In this document: positions 8,780-17,259 of the stretch, piece after piece
Position numbering within the stretch: position 1 is the stretch's first letter
Layout: every line of letters begins with the position of its first letter
NCBI RefSeq assembly: GCF_003987065.1
Contig: NZ_PIPY01000009.1
Coordinates: 1-64,000 of the forward strand
Reading direction: 5' to 3'
DNA from: Pseudidiomarina insulisalsae
GTDB lineage: Bacteria > Pseudomonadota > Gammaproteobacteria > Enterobacterales > Alteromonadaceae
Length of the DNA: 64,000 nt
Notes under the pieces: generated by a model
Databases searched by the model: none
Seen by the model: the letters and a program-made list of their open reading frames with translations, nothing else
Told to the model about the DNA's origin: nothing
Position numbers and translations under genes: made by a program

Positions 8780-10187
8780 AGAGGAAACTCGTTACCCGGT
8801 GCTCAGTCACTTCACCGTCAGCCCGGGTGACAATAAAGCGAATATTATGTACACGTTCGGTGACCTCATCCGGGTGCACCGCTAACGTCAACGGAACCGT
8901 TGCAATGCTGCCGCCTTCAATCGTAACCGACGTATTGCCGGTCAGGCGGGTGCGGTCAAAACCAGCCACACTAATCTCAAAGGTCTGTGTCAGTTGCGAC
9001 TTATTGAGTACTTTCAGGGTGTAAACGTTTTGTACCCAGCCTTCCATGCTAATGCTGTAAAGCTGATTGCGATCACGCAGTACATCCACTTCCAAAGGCT
9101 TGCGCGTCGAAATGTCCCAGACCAGCAGGGCGGTCATAGCGATCATCACCACAAAATAACCGACCGCCTTAAAGCGGGTTTTACGAGTGCGTCCGCCTTG
9201 CAGGTTGCGCTCGGTGGTAAAACGGATGAGTCCGCGCGGATAATTCATTTTGTCCATGACATCGTTACAGGCATCGACACAGGCACCACAGTTAATGCAC
9301 TCATATTGCAGGCCGTTACGAATATCGATGCCGGTCGGACATACCTGCACGCACATATAACAGTCAATGCAGTCACCCAGACCTTGCTCTTTATGATCAG
9401 CTTTACGAGCCCGTGGTCCACGCGGCTCGCCGCGGTTGGGATCATAGGAAACCGTAATCGTGTCCTGGTCAAACATGGCTGACTGGAAGCGCGCGTACGG
9501 GCACATATGCGTACACATGATTTCGCGCATCCAACCGGCATTGCCATAGGTACAAAAGGTAAAGAAAAGCACCGAAAAAATCGCCCAGAAGCCAGCGTCA
9601 AAGGTCCAGAACTCCACAAACAGCTCACGGATATCGGTAAAGTAGCCGACAAAGGTCATTGCGGTAAGCAGCGCGACCAGCAGCCAGGCGGCATGTTTGC
9701 CCGTTTTACGCCACAATTTGTCGAAGTCCCATGGACGACGATCCAGGGCAATTTGTTTATTGCGCGGCCCTTCGAACTTCTTCTCTATATACATAAAGAT
9801 GAAGGTCCAGGTGGTTTGCGGACACATGAAACCACACCACACACGACCATACAGCGTGGTCACGAAGAACAGTGCGAAGGCCGCCACAATGGATATCCAG
9901 GCAAGAATGGTCAGGTCCTGAGGCCAGAGTGTCATGCCAAAAATGCGAAAGCGCTGGTTGGCAATATCGAGCAGCACGGCCTGATCACCGTTCCATTGCA
10001 GCCAAGGAATGGCCGCAAACACGAATAACAGCAGGAAGCCGAAGATGCGCCGGAAATACTCCAGCTTACCTTTGACATCGCGCACATAGATGCGGCTGCG
10101 AGGTGCGTAGTCGTTATTCTTCTTGTTGGGATCGGGGCGTTGGATCTTGACCTGATCCGCCGCCATCACTTTCACTTTCTGCTCCAT
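8772..10187 (-). CDS. ccoG: Cytochrome c oxidase accessory protein CcoG (FixG/RdxA)
   Basis: This 471-residue membrane iron-sulfur protein has four to five hydrophobic segments in residues 35-230 and one near 340. Two ferredoxin-type clusters follow, CIDCYMCVQVCPTG and CINCGACVDACND, and a C-terminal Ig-like FixG domain ends the protein. CcoG reduces copper(II) during assembly of cbb3-type oxidase. The ccoNOPQ genes are not in this window. The promoter upstream carries FNR-type boxes, as expected for a microaerobic gene. It heads the run into srkA and dsbA. Confidence 0.94.
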   Translation of the reverse strand: MEQKVKVMAADQVKIQRPDPNKKNNDYAPRSRIYVRDVKGKLEYFRRIFGFLLLFVFAAIPWLQWNGDQAVLLDIANQRFRIFGMTLWPQDLTILAWISIVAAFALFFVTTLYGRVWCGFMCPQTTWTFIFMYIEKKFEGPRNKQIALDRRPWDFDKLWRKTGKHAAWLLVALLTAMTFVGYFTDIRELFVEFWTFDAGFWAIFSVLFFTFCTYGNAGWMREIMCTHMCPYARFQSAMFDQDTITVSYDPNRGEPRGPRARKADHKEQGLGDCIDCYMCVQVCPTGIDIRNGLQYECINCGACVDACNDVMDKMNYPRGLIRFTTERNLQGGRTRKTRFKAVGYFVVMIAMTALLVWDISTRKPLEVDVLRDRNQLYSISMEGWVQNVYTLKVLNKSQLTQTFEISVAGFDRTRLTGNTSVTIEGGSIATVPLTLAVHPDEVTERVHNIRFIVTRADGEVTEHRVTSFLYE

Positions 10188-10229
10188 AACCGTACGTCAC
10201 CCTCAGCTATTTCCACAAGATATGCGGGG

Positions 10230-10272
10230 ATTATACGCTCATTTTTTGACAAATATCAGTGATAGAGATCAA
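10230..10272 (-). promoter_or_regulatory. ccoG promoter with FNR-type boxes
   Basis: On the minus strand a perfect -10 TATAAT (10230-10235) lies 42 bp upstream of the ccoG start, predicting a transcription start near 10223. GTGAT-AGAG-ATCAA (10259-10272) matches the FNR consensus TTGAT-N4-ATCAA at 9 of 10 positions and is centred about 42 bp upstream of that start, the class II activator position. A weaker copy, TTGAC-AAAT-ATCAG (10246-10259), abuts it. Confidence 0.68.
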
Positions 10273-10286
10273 TCCAGCTGTGCATT

Positions 10287-11525
10287 CTACTTGCCACTTT
10301 TGCCGGTCAAGGCTAGTACCGACTGCAGAAGGACATTGGTTCCCGCTTCGACATCATGCCAGTGCGACCATTCATCCGGAGCGTGACTGACGCCATTCAC
10401 CGACGGAATAAAAATAAGTCCGGCCTCGGTGATTTCACCCAGAAATTGCGTGTCATGCCCGGCGCCACTGGGCATACGCTGATAGCTGTAACCCATCTCC
10501 TGAACTTGTTTCTCAATCAGATCCGTCAACGATGGCGAGCACGGCTTGGGCGCCAGCCAGCTAATTTGTTCATACTCGAACATTAACCGATGCTTCCGTG
10601 CAATCGCAGAGAGTGCTTTACGGCAGGCATTGGCAATTTCCTCCATGACTTTTTCATCGGTATCGCGTCCGACAACGGTGAATACGGCCTCGCCGGGAAC
10701 GGTATGCGGTGCACCTGGCTTCAGTTCTACCTTACCTACCGTAATGCGAGTCTTATCGGTGCCGTTTTCAGCGATAATGCGCTCAATTTCGTGCGCAAAA
10801 TCAGCGAGTCCCATAAACGCGTCGCTACGCATGTGCATAGGTGCTGTGCCGGCGTGATCTGGCTTGCCGCGTAAGTGAACGATCCAGTTGAAGACGCCTG
10901 AAATACCCTCAACCACACCAATTTGGACGTTGTCCTGAAATAGTACCGGTCCTTGCTCAATGTGCAGCTCAAGAAACGCTTTTAACTGCTCGGGGCGCCA
11001 CGCAGCATTAAGCGCATCCATTGCGTTGAGGCCCTGCGCTGCCATTGCATCTTTTAAATACAGGCCATCGGCGTCATGCGCCGACATTAACCAGTCCGGA
11101 TTCAGTTGACCCGCTATCGCCTGCGACCCAAGCATGCCGCCAAAGCGGCCTTCCTCTTCGGCCGTCGCCACACCCCACACTGGGGTTTCGCTGACCACCT
11201 GATGATCATCCAGCGTTTGCATCACCTCCAAAGCAGCAATAACGCCTAATGAACCATCGAATATGCCGGCCGCAGGCACTGAGTCAATATGCGAGCCCAT
11301 CAGCACCGCAGGGCGGTCCAGCGTGCCGCGTCCGAAAAAGACATTGCCGGCGCCGTCCATATAAGTGTCATAGCCGGCCGCTTTAGCCTTTTCCTGCAGC
11401 CACTGGCGACTTTGCATGTCGGAATCACTGAAACCGAGCCGATACACGCCGTGGTCATTTTCGTTGTAGCCGATTTTGCCAAGTTCAAGCAGGTTGGCTT
11501 TCAATCGCTCACAATTGATCTGCAT
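10287..11525 (-). CDS. M20-family N-carbamoyl-amino-acid / allantoate amidohydrolase
   Basis: The 412-residue protein is a di-metal hydrolase of the hydantoinase/carbamoylase family. It shows the metal ligands MGSHIDSV, AEEEGRFGG and LHIEQGP, a dimerization insert with LRGKPDHAGTAPM, and the terminal SGAGHDTQ and NGVSHAP motifs. Relatives cleave N-carbamoyl-L-amino acids, allantoate or beta-ureidopropionate, and sequence alone does not fix the substrate. No hydantoinase, allantoinase or dedicated transporter gene is adjacent. It starts at ATG 11525 behind GAGG and appears monocistronic. Confidence 0.85.
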   Translation of the reverse strand: MQINCERLKANLLELGKIGYNENDHGVYRLGFSDSDMQSRQWLQEKAKAAGYDTYMDGAGNVFFGRGTLDRPAVLMGSHIDSVPAAGIFDGSLGVIAALEVMQTLDDHQVVSETPVWGVATAEEEGRFGGMLGSQAIAGQLNPDWLMSAHDADGLYLKDAMAAQGLNAMDALNAAWRPEQLKAFLELHIEQGPVLFQDNVQIGVVEGISGVFNWIVHLRGKPDHAGTAPMHMRSDAFMGLADFAHEIERIIAENGTDKTRITVGKVELKPGAPHTVPGEAVFTVVGRDTDEKVMEEIANACRKALSAIARKHRLMFEYEQISWLAPKPCSPSLTDLIEKQVQEMGYSYQRMPSGAGHDTQFLGEITEAGLIFIPSVNGVSHAPDEWSHWHDVEAGTNVLLQSVLALTGKSGK

Positions 11526-11604
11526 GGGAACCTCGCTGGTTACTGGATATTAGATATTGGTTATAAAAGCTTAGTAAACGAGCAGCGATTAGCGAATAGC
11601 GAGC

Positions 11605-11634
11605 AAAAAAAAAAGCCCGGCGCGAAGGCCGGGC
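11605..11634 (-). terminator. Rho-independent terminator of the ahpC-ahpD unit
   Basis: GCCCGGC / GCGAAG loop / GCCGGGC (11615-11634) is followed on the minus strand by ten U residues (11605-11614). It lies 90 bp beyond the ahpD stop and insulates the M20 hydrolase downstream. Confidence 0.9.
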
Positions 11635-11723
11635 GAAAGGGTTATAACAACCAGATCTCAGGGAAGTCGATGGGTAATCTACCCCATGACGATGACAAAC
11701 ATGTGACAGTTGCCGAATAATTT

Positions 11724-12251
11724 TTAAGCGATTCGGCGCGCAGTGGCTGCTGCGTTCAGTACCGCAGCCATTTTGATCGAGTTTTGAATCACTTGCGCTG
11801 AGATGTCATGCTTGAGCAGCACGCCAACGTGTGAATCAATGCACATACCACAGCCGTTTAGTGCAGAAACAGCCAGTGAGTACAACTCGAAATCAGCTTT
11901 ATCAACGCCAGGGTTCGCCATGCCGTTCATGCGCAGGCCAGCTGGCATTTTGCTGAACTGCTTATCAGTGCTTAAGTGCAAAAAGCGATAGTAGACGTTG
12001 TTCATTGCCATCAAAGTGGCGGCCAGTTTCGCGGCGCCAATGACGTTTTCTTCAATTTTGCCGTCCGCCTCTGCTTCAACGGCAGCAATCAAATCAGCAT
12101 CGCCAATGGAATAAACCAATGACAGGGCGGTGCCGAAGAACTGGGTCGGGGTCATGCCCGAGGTGTCAACATTGCCGAAAAGGTTCGACAGGTTCAGCTT
12201 GGTGTCTTTGCCGTGGTCGCCCAAGCCTTGTTTGTAATCTGCAATGCTCAT
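11724..12251 (-). CDS. ahpD: Alkylhydroperoxidase AhpD
   Basis: The 175-residue all-helical protein belongs to the AhpD/carboxymuconolactone-decarboxylase fold. The catalytic CxxC is C134-G-M-C137 with H141. E122 sits 12 residues before the first cysteine, which reproduces the Glu-Cys-Cys-His proton relay known from mycobacterial AhpD. AhpD reduces AhpC during peroxide turnover. It lies downstream of ahpC on the same strand, separated by a hairpin with a U tract. It starts at ATG 12251 behind GGAGG. Confidence 0.92.
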   Translation of the reverse strand: MSIADYKQGLGDHGKDTKLNLSNLFGNVDTSGMTPTQFFGTALSLVYSIGDADLIAAVEAEADGKIEENVIGAAKLAATLMAMNNVYYRFLHLSTDKQFSKMPAGLRMNGMANPGVDKADFELYSLAVSALNGCGMCIDSHVGVLLKHDISAQVIQNSIKMAAVLNAAATARRIA

Positions 12252-12265
12252 TCAAATTCCTCCGT

Positions 12266-12290
12266 AAAAAAAGTGCCGCCGTAGCGGCAC
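12266..12290 (-). terminator. Hairpin with U-tract between ahpC and ahpD
   Basis: GTGCCGC / CGTA / GCGGCAC (12273-12290) is followed on the minus strand by seven U residues (12266-12272), and the ahpD ribosome binding site starts right after. There is no room for a separate ahpD promoter, so the hairpin most likely lowers ahpD expression relative to ahpC. It might instead act as an RNA-stabilizing element. Confidence 0.75.
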
Positions 12291-12331
12291 TCAAAGTGAC
12301 ATCACAAAAAATGTGGGGGTTATGATGTCGC

Positions 12332-12877
12332 TTACAGGGTTTCGCCACCCAGCGCGCGGTTACATGGGCACAGCTCGTCGGTCTGCAAGCCATCAAGAAT
12401 ACGCACGATTTCAGCTGGGTTACGGCCTACGTTCAGGTTGTTCACTGACACGTGTTGGATAACGTTGTGCGGGTCAACAATGAAGGTTGCACGCAAGGCA
12501 ACATTTTCAACCTGATCACGTACGCCCAGGCCGTCGACCAGTGAACCGTTGTCAGCAAATGAATACTGATTCAGGCTTTTCAGGTCAGGGTGCTCACGGC
12601 GCCATGCCAATTTCACAAACTCATTGTCGGTGCTACCGCCCAGAACGACTGCGTCACGGTCCGCAAACTCTTCGCTTAACTTGGCAAACTCGACGATTTC
12701 AGTCGGGCACACGAAAGTGAAGTCTTTCGGATAGAAGAAAATAATTTTCCATTTGCCCTCGAAGCTTTTGTTGTTAATCGTTTCAAATGCGCTTTCGCCA
12801 TTTTCTTCTGGCATGTTGAAGCCTGGTTTTGCTGCTACAACTGAAAATTCTGGTAATTTATCGCCTACAGTTAACAT
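12332..12877 (-). CDS. ahpC: Peroxiredoxin AhpC (three-cysteine, AhpD-dependent type)
   Basis: The 181-residue protein is a 2-Cys peroxiredoxin with peroxidatic C57 in DFTFVCPTE and a C-terminal pair C170-P-C172. The doubled resolving cysteine (ELCPCN) is the mycobacterial AhpC pattern, which is recycled by AhpD, not the AhpF-linked enteric type. That agrees with ahpD lying next to it. It reduces hydrogen peroxide, organic peroxides and peroxynitrite in the cytoplasm. It is divergent from oxyR. The start ATG 12877 has a strong GGAGA site. Confidence 0.93.
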   Translation of the reverse strand: MLTVGDKLPEFSVVAAKPGFNMPEENGESAFETINNKSFEGKWKIIFFYPKDFTFVCPTEIVEFAKLSEEFADRDAVVLGGSTDNEFVKLAWRREHPDLKSLNQYSFADNGSLVDGLGVRDQVENVALRATFIVDPHNVIQHVSVNNLNVGRNPAEIVRILDGLQTDELCPCNRALGGETL

Positions 12878-13056
12878 CTAAGTTGTCTCCTTGGTTTAGA
12901 TTAAATAATCAGTAAGTTGCGCGGTGCCTCTTGGGACATCGCTACGTTACGGGGAGCATAGTAGGGGGTTAAATGAATTTGTTAAAACGAATAAATCGAA
13001 TTATAGTAATCGGAAAATATGATTAAACCATTTGAGCAACGCATTCGAGGCTGTTG
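12878..13056. promoter_or_regulatory. Divergent ahpC-oxyR control region
   Basis: This 179-bp spacer separates the two divergent starts. It contains an AT-rich tract at about 12970-13025 with repeated AATCG-type half sites around TTATAGTAATCG. That is where an OxyR operator would be expected, but no clean ATAG/CTAT array can be read. The assignment to OxyR rests on gene order. Confidence 0.4.
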
Positions 13057-13971
13057 ATGAGCAAATTACCCAGTTTAAAAAACCTTAGTTACCTAATGGC
13101 GCTGCATCAGCATCAGAATTTTAATCGCGCTGCGCAGGCTTGCCATGTCAGCCAGTCGACACTTAGCAGCGGTATTCAGAACCTTGAAGAGCAGCTTGGC
13201 TGTCAGTTAATTGAGCGCGATCACAAGTCATTTCTATTTACCGGTATGGGCGAAGAAATCGTGCGTCAGGCACGAAGCATTCTTACCGAAACGGAAGAAC
13301 TGCTGCACTTTGCTCAAAGCCAGGGCAAAACGATGGAGGGCCCGTTGCGCCTTGGGTGTATTCCTACCATCGCGCCATTTTTACTGGGTGATTTGAGTAA
13401 GTTCGTGCATCAGCATCATCCCAAACTGCAACTGAATATTCGCGAAGACACCACGCAAAATCTTTTGCAACTTTTGCGCAATGGCGAGCTGGACGTCTTG
13501 ATTTTAGCCTTACCGATGGACCTGCAGGGCAATCAGAGTTACCTGCTCGGGCGCGATCCGTTCAAACTGGTGATGCATAAGTCGCTCGCGGAGAATCTGC
13601 CGGAGCCGGTGATTTATGATCAGTTGCCTGATGGATCGATCTTTTTGCTGGAAAAAGAACACTGCCTGACCGGCCATGCTGTGGCAGCCTGTGAACTGGC
13701 CGATTCAAATAAGATCAATCCTTTCACCGCGACCAGCTTACACAGCCTGGTGCAAATGGCGGATGCTGGCTTTGGCGCCACTTTTATTCCGCAAATGGCC
13801 ATCGACCACGGCATTTTACAAGGCACCGATCTGGTAGCGCTGCAGCCCAAAGGACAGCAGGCAGCACGTGATATTGGCCTGGTGTATCGCGCAACGACAA
13901 ATCGGCGTCAGACGTTTCGTAAGTTCGGGGAAATTGTCGCCGACTTGTTACCTGAACGCACTTTGCAGTGA
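13057..13971 (+). CDS. oxyR: Peroxide-sensing LysR regulator OxyR
   Basis: The 304-residue protein has an N-terminal winged helix (NFNRAAQACHVSQSTLSSGI) and a LysR sensor domain. The redox pair is C203 (EHCLTGH) and C212, nine residues apart as C199 and C208 are in E. coli OxyR, so the disulfide switch is conserved. It activates catalase and peroxiredoxin genes. The divergent ahpC-ahpD genes are the obvious local target. The frame begins with TTG at 13054, but ATG 13057 has GAGG six bases upstream and is preferred. Confidence 0.93.
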   Translation: MSKLPSLKNLSYLMALHQHQNFNRAAQACHVSQSTLSSGIQNLEEQLGCQLIERDHKSFLFTGMGEEIVRQARSILTETEELLHFAQSQGKTMEGPLRLGCIPTIAPFLLGDLSKFVHQHHPKLQLNIREDTTQNLLQLLRNGELDVLILALPMDLQGNQSYLLGRDPFKLVMHKSLAENLPEPVIYDQLPDGSIFLLEKEHCLTGHAVAACELADSNKINPFTATSLHSLVQMADAGFGATFIPQMAIDHGILQGTDLVALQPKGQQAARDIGLVYRATTNRRQTFRKFGEIVADLLPERTLQ

Positions 13972-14049
13972 ATCAGTCCGATTTTATGAATCCAAATCAG
14001 AAGTTTGACTATAGTAATAGCTACATCCAGAGCATTTAAGGAGCACACT

Positions 14050-15216
14050 ATGTTGCACAACCTGTTCAAACCCGCTGCACTGACACTGGCTGCAGCCAGC
14101 TTGTTTGCCGCCAGCAGCGTTGCCGCCGAAACGAAAGAGAATGACGCGACCGCAACGACTGAACGCCACAAAGTGAAAGCCACGACAATTACTGAAAATC
14201 TCGAATTTCCATGGGGCATCGACTTTCTGCCCAATGGTGACGCGCTGGTGACAGAAAAGCCAGGCACCTTGCGCCGGGTCGGAATGAACGGCGTGATTAG
14301 CAACGCCATTACCGGGGTACCTGACGTGGTTTATAAAAGTCAGGGCGGGCTGCTTGACGTCGTGATCGACCCGAATTATGAAGACAATAACTGGGTCTAC
14401 TTGAGTTATGCTGAGCCGGCGCCAGAAGGCGAGGAGGGCAATAGTACGGCCGTCGCGCGTGGCAAGCTGATAGGCAATCACCTGCAGGAAGTCGAAGTTA
14501 TTTTTCGCGGTCAACCTAAGTATAAAAGCAACGCACACTTCGGTTCGCGCTTAGTGTTCTCGCCGGAAGGGCATTTGTTCATCACTCTGGGCGATCGCTA
14601 TTCCGCAATGGACGACGCGCAGACACTGGATAATCACCACGGCAAAATTGTCCGTATCTGGCCAGACGGCGCTATCCCTGAAAACAATCCGTTTGTTGGT
14701 AAAGAAGATGCGCTCCCCAGCATCTGGTCATACGGTCACCGCAATGTACAGGGCGCGGCCATTCACCCAATGACCGGCGAGTTATGGGTAACTGAACATG
14801 GTCCTAAAGGCGGTGATGAGATTAATATCCCTCGCGCCGGCGAGAACTATGGCTGGCCTGAAGCTACCTACGGCGTCGATTATGACGGCAGTATTATCAG
14901 TAAGAAAACCCACGTGCCGGGTACTGTTCAGCCGCATTATTACTGGGTACCGTCGATTGCGGTCTCAAACGCTATTTTTTACACCGGTAGCCAGTTCCCT
15001 GATTGGCAGGGTGACTTATTGATTGCTGCGTTAAAAGCGTCAAAAGTAGCGCGCCTTGACTTAGAAGGTGAGCGCGTTATGCATGAAGAGTCGCTATTCG
15101 AGGACCTGGTGGAACAGCGTATCCGCGATATTGCACAGGGACCGGATGGCGCTATTTATCTTATTACCGATAACCGCAACGGTAAACTCATTAAAATCTC
15201 CAACGCTGACGAGTAA
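14050..15216 (+). CDS. Periplasmic PQQ-dependent aldose sugar dehydrogenase (YliI-like)
   Basis: The protein has about 388 residues and a signal peptide ending near SSVAAE. Its six-bladed beta-propeller belongs to the soluble glucose/sorbosone dehydrogenase family, with ENLEFPWGIDFLPNG, KSQGGLLDVV, WSYGHRNVQG and TEHGPKGGDEIN. These match E. coli Asd (YliI), which oxidizes aldoses with pyrroloquinoline quinone and calcium. An upstream in-frame ATG at 14005 is open, but ATG 14050 has AAGGAG and gives the signal peptide. The stop is 3 bp before a PqqU-like receptor, so cofactor uptake and enzyme are probably co-expressed. Confidence 0.85.
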   Translation: MLHNLFKPAALTLAAASLFAASSVAAETKENDATATTERHKVKATTITENLEFPWGIDFLPNGDALVTEKPGTLRRVGMNGVISNAITGVPDVVYKSQGGLLDVVIDPNYEDNNWVYLSYAEPAPEGEEGNSTAVARGKLIGNHLQEVEVIFRGQPKYKSNAHFGSRLVFSPEGHLFITLGDRYSAMDDAQTLDNHHGKIVRIWPDGAIPENNPFVGKEDALPSIWSYGHRNVQGAAIHPMTGELWVTEHGPKGGDEINIPRAGENYGWPEATYGVDYDGSIISKKTHVPGTVQPHYYWVPSIAVSNAIFYTGSQFPDWQGDLLIAALKASKVARLDLEGERVMHEESLFEDLVEQRIRDIAQGPDGAIYLITDNRNGKLIKISNADE

Positions 15217-15219
15217 TCT

Positions 15220-17259
15220 ATGTTGTTTCCATCGAAGTTAGCACTGGCTGTCATGGCCAGTGCTGGCATGGCTATGTCGTCTGTTAGCCATGCGCAGGAC
15301 ACCAACAGCGACACGAGCGCCATTGAGCGCATTGAAATTACTGCCGATCGGCACAGTACCACACAAACCCTGCCAGCGGCGGTAACCAATCTGGCAACGG
15401 ACGAACAGTTACCGGGTCTGCGCATAGACGCTGCAGAATTACTCGGTGGTATTGCCGGGGTGCAAAGTGATTCGCGTGCCAATTATGCTCAGGACACGCG
15501 CATTACCTTGCGTGGGTTTGGTGCGCGCTCCGCCTTTGGTGTGCGTGGCGTGCTACTGCAACTCGACGGTGTACCGCTGAGTATGCCTGATGGTCAGGCG
15601 CAGACCTCGAGTATTTTGCTCGACGAAGCCGATAACGTGCAGGTCATTCGTGGGCCCTTGGCCGCGCTTTACGGCAATGCCGCCGGTGGCGTCATTCACT
15701 GGCGCAGTGCCGCGCCGCTTGCGACCTGGACTCAGATCGATGCATTCGCAGGGGGAAATGATACCCAAAGGCTATTCGCACAGCACGACTGGGCCGGCGA
15801 CGACAAAGCGCTGCGCCTGGCCGCAGCCACGTTTCAGACGGATGGCCCGCGCCCGCATAATAGCGCCGAGCGCCATCAGGTGGCGTTACGCTGGTATCAA
15901 CAGCTGGCTGCCAATACCCGCCTGGTGCTACGTGCGGATAATAATCACGCACCGTTATTACAAGACCCCAGCTCATTAACGCCGTCGGCTTGGCGCGAGG
16001 ACCCCACGCAGACGGTGGAGCGCGCTTTCACGTTTAATACCCGCAAGCGCATTCACCATCGTCAGGCGTCGCTGGGTTTAGAACATGACACAGCGACACA
16101 GTCGGCACTGCTGACAGTGTGGCGCGGCTGGCGCGACGTCGAACAGTACCTACCATTTCCGGGCAGTGACTTAAATGGTGATGGCGCCGTCATCGATTTG
16201 CGCCGTGACTTCACCGGGGTCAATGCCGCTTTCCAATGGCGCCCGGAGCAACTGCAGAATTGGCAGTTCAGCAGCGGCTTGCAAGTCGCTGAACAAAATG
16301 ACCGGCGCTTAGGGTACGTCAACGACTTTGGCGAACGCGGTGACGTACGCCGCAACGACGATGGCACCGTTAGCACAGAGTCGGCCTATCTGCTGGCGCA
16401 GTGGCAACCGCTGCGTCGCTGGCAGCTGATGAGCGGCTTGCGCTATAACCAGACCGAATTCAGCGTAACCGACTTTTTCGTTATTCCCGAGAACCCCGAT
16501 GACAGCGGCGCTGCTGACATGCAGGAACTGAGCTGGATGCTTGGCCTGAATTATCAGCTCAACGCGAATTTGTCGCTGTATGCGAGCCGCGGCGCTGGTT
16601 TTGAAACGCCCACACTGACCGAGTTGGCCTATCGTAATGAAGGCACCGGTTTGAATACTGAGCTTGGACCTGCCAATAATTTGCAATGGGAATTAGGTGC
16701 GAAATGGCAAAGCCGCGTACTGCAAGCGCGTCTGACCTGGTTTGATATTGCTACCCGTAACGAGATTGTGGTCGATCAGAATAACAACGGCCGCACTACC
16801 TATGTGAATGCTGAGCGCACCGCACGCGAAGGCTTCGAGCTGGAACTGGACGCGCAGCTTGCCAGCGCCTGGTCAACGCGGCTGAGTGCCAGCTATACCG
16901 ATGCGACCTACAGCAACGGCGCGCGACTGCCGGGCGTCGCCCGCAAACAGGCATACTGGCAGCTACAATGGCAACCTGATGAACGCCGTCGTGTGCAGTT
17001 GGTGGCGGATTATCGCGGTGATCTGGCAGCCAACGACGCGAACAGTGTTTTTGCGCCCAGCCATACCCTTTGGCACCTAGCCTATCTGCATAGCTTTCGC
17101 TACGATAACCTGGAGCTGCAACCCTGGGTAAAAGTCCATAACCTGACCGACCAGGACTACGTTGGCGCGGTGGTAGTGAATCAGGGTAGCGGCCGGGCTT
17201 TTGAGCCGGGTATTGGCCGTGAACTGCAACTGGGAATTGGCTTTAATTATCTTTGGTAG
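15220..17259 (+). CDS. pqqU: TonB-dependent receptor resembling the PQQ importer PqqU (YncD)
   Basis: The 679-residue outer-membrane receptor has a signal peptide to about residue 25, a plug domain and a 22-strand barrel ending in FNYLW. From memory of E. coli YncD, several segments match closely: NYAQD..RGFG.RS..GVRG, DG.P..MPDGQ.QTS, NEIVVD...GRTTY.NA, and the end [17 protein letters not shown]. YncD was shown to import PQQ and renamed PqqU. Here the gene follows a PQQ enzyme by 3 bp, which supports the same substrate. Its end overlaps the convergent response regulator by 17 bp. Confidence 0.8.
   Translation: MLFPSKLALAVMASAGMAMSSVSHAQDTNSDTSAIERIEITADRHSTTQTLPAAVTNLATDEQLPGLRIDAAELLGGIAGVQSDSRANYAQDTRITLRGFGARSAFGVRGVLLQLDGVPLSMPDGQAQTSSILLDEADNVQVIRGPLAALYGNAAGGVIHWRSAAPLATWTQIDAFAGGNDTQRLFAQHDWAGDDKALRLAAATFQTDGPRPHNSAERHQVALRWYQQLAANTRLVLRADNNHAPLLQDPSSLTPSAWREDPTQTVERAFTFNTRKRIHHRQASLGLEHDTATQSALLTVWRGWRDVEQYLPFPGSDLNGDGAVIDLRRDFTGVNAAFQWRPEQLQNWQFSSGLQVAEQNDRRLGYVNDFGERGDVRRNDDGTVSTESAYLLAQWQPLRRWQLMSGLRYNQTEFSVTDFFVIPENPDDSGAADMQELSWMLGLNYQLNANLSLYASRGAGFETPTLTELAYRNEGTGLNTELGPANNLQWELGAKWQSRVLQARLTWFDIATRNEIVVDQNNNGRTTYVNAERTAREGFELELDAQLASAWSTRLSASYTDATYSNGARLPGVARKQAYWQLQWQPDERRRVQLVADYRGDLAANDANSVFAPSHTLWHLAYLHSFRYDNLELQPWVKVHNLTDQDYVGAVVVNQGSGRAFEPGIGRELQLGIGFNYLW

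Noticed and set aside
12985-13025. A canonical OxyR box (ATAG-N7-CTAT array)
   Set aside because: Only scattered AATCG and TATAG half-sites can be read; the spacing does not fit, so only a control region is annotated.
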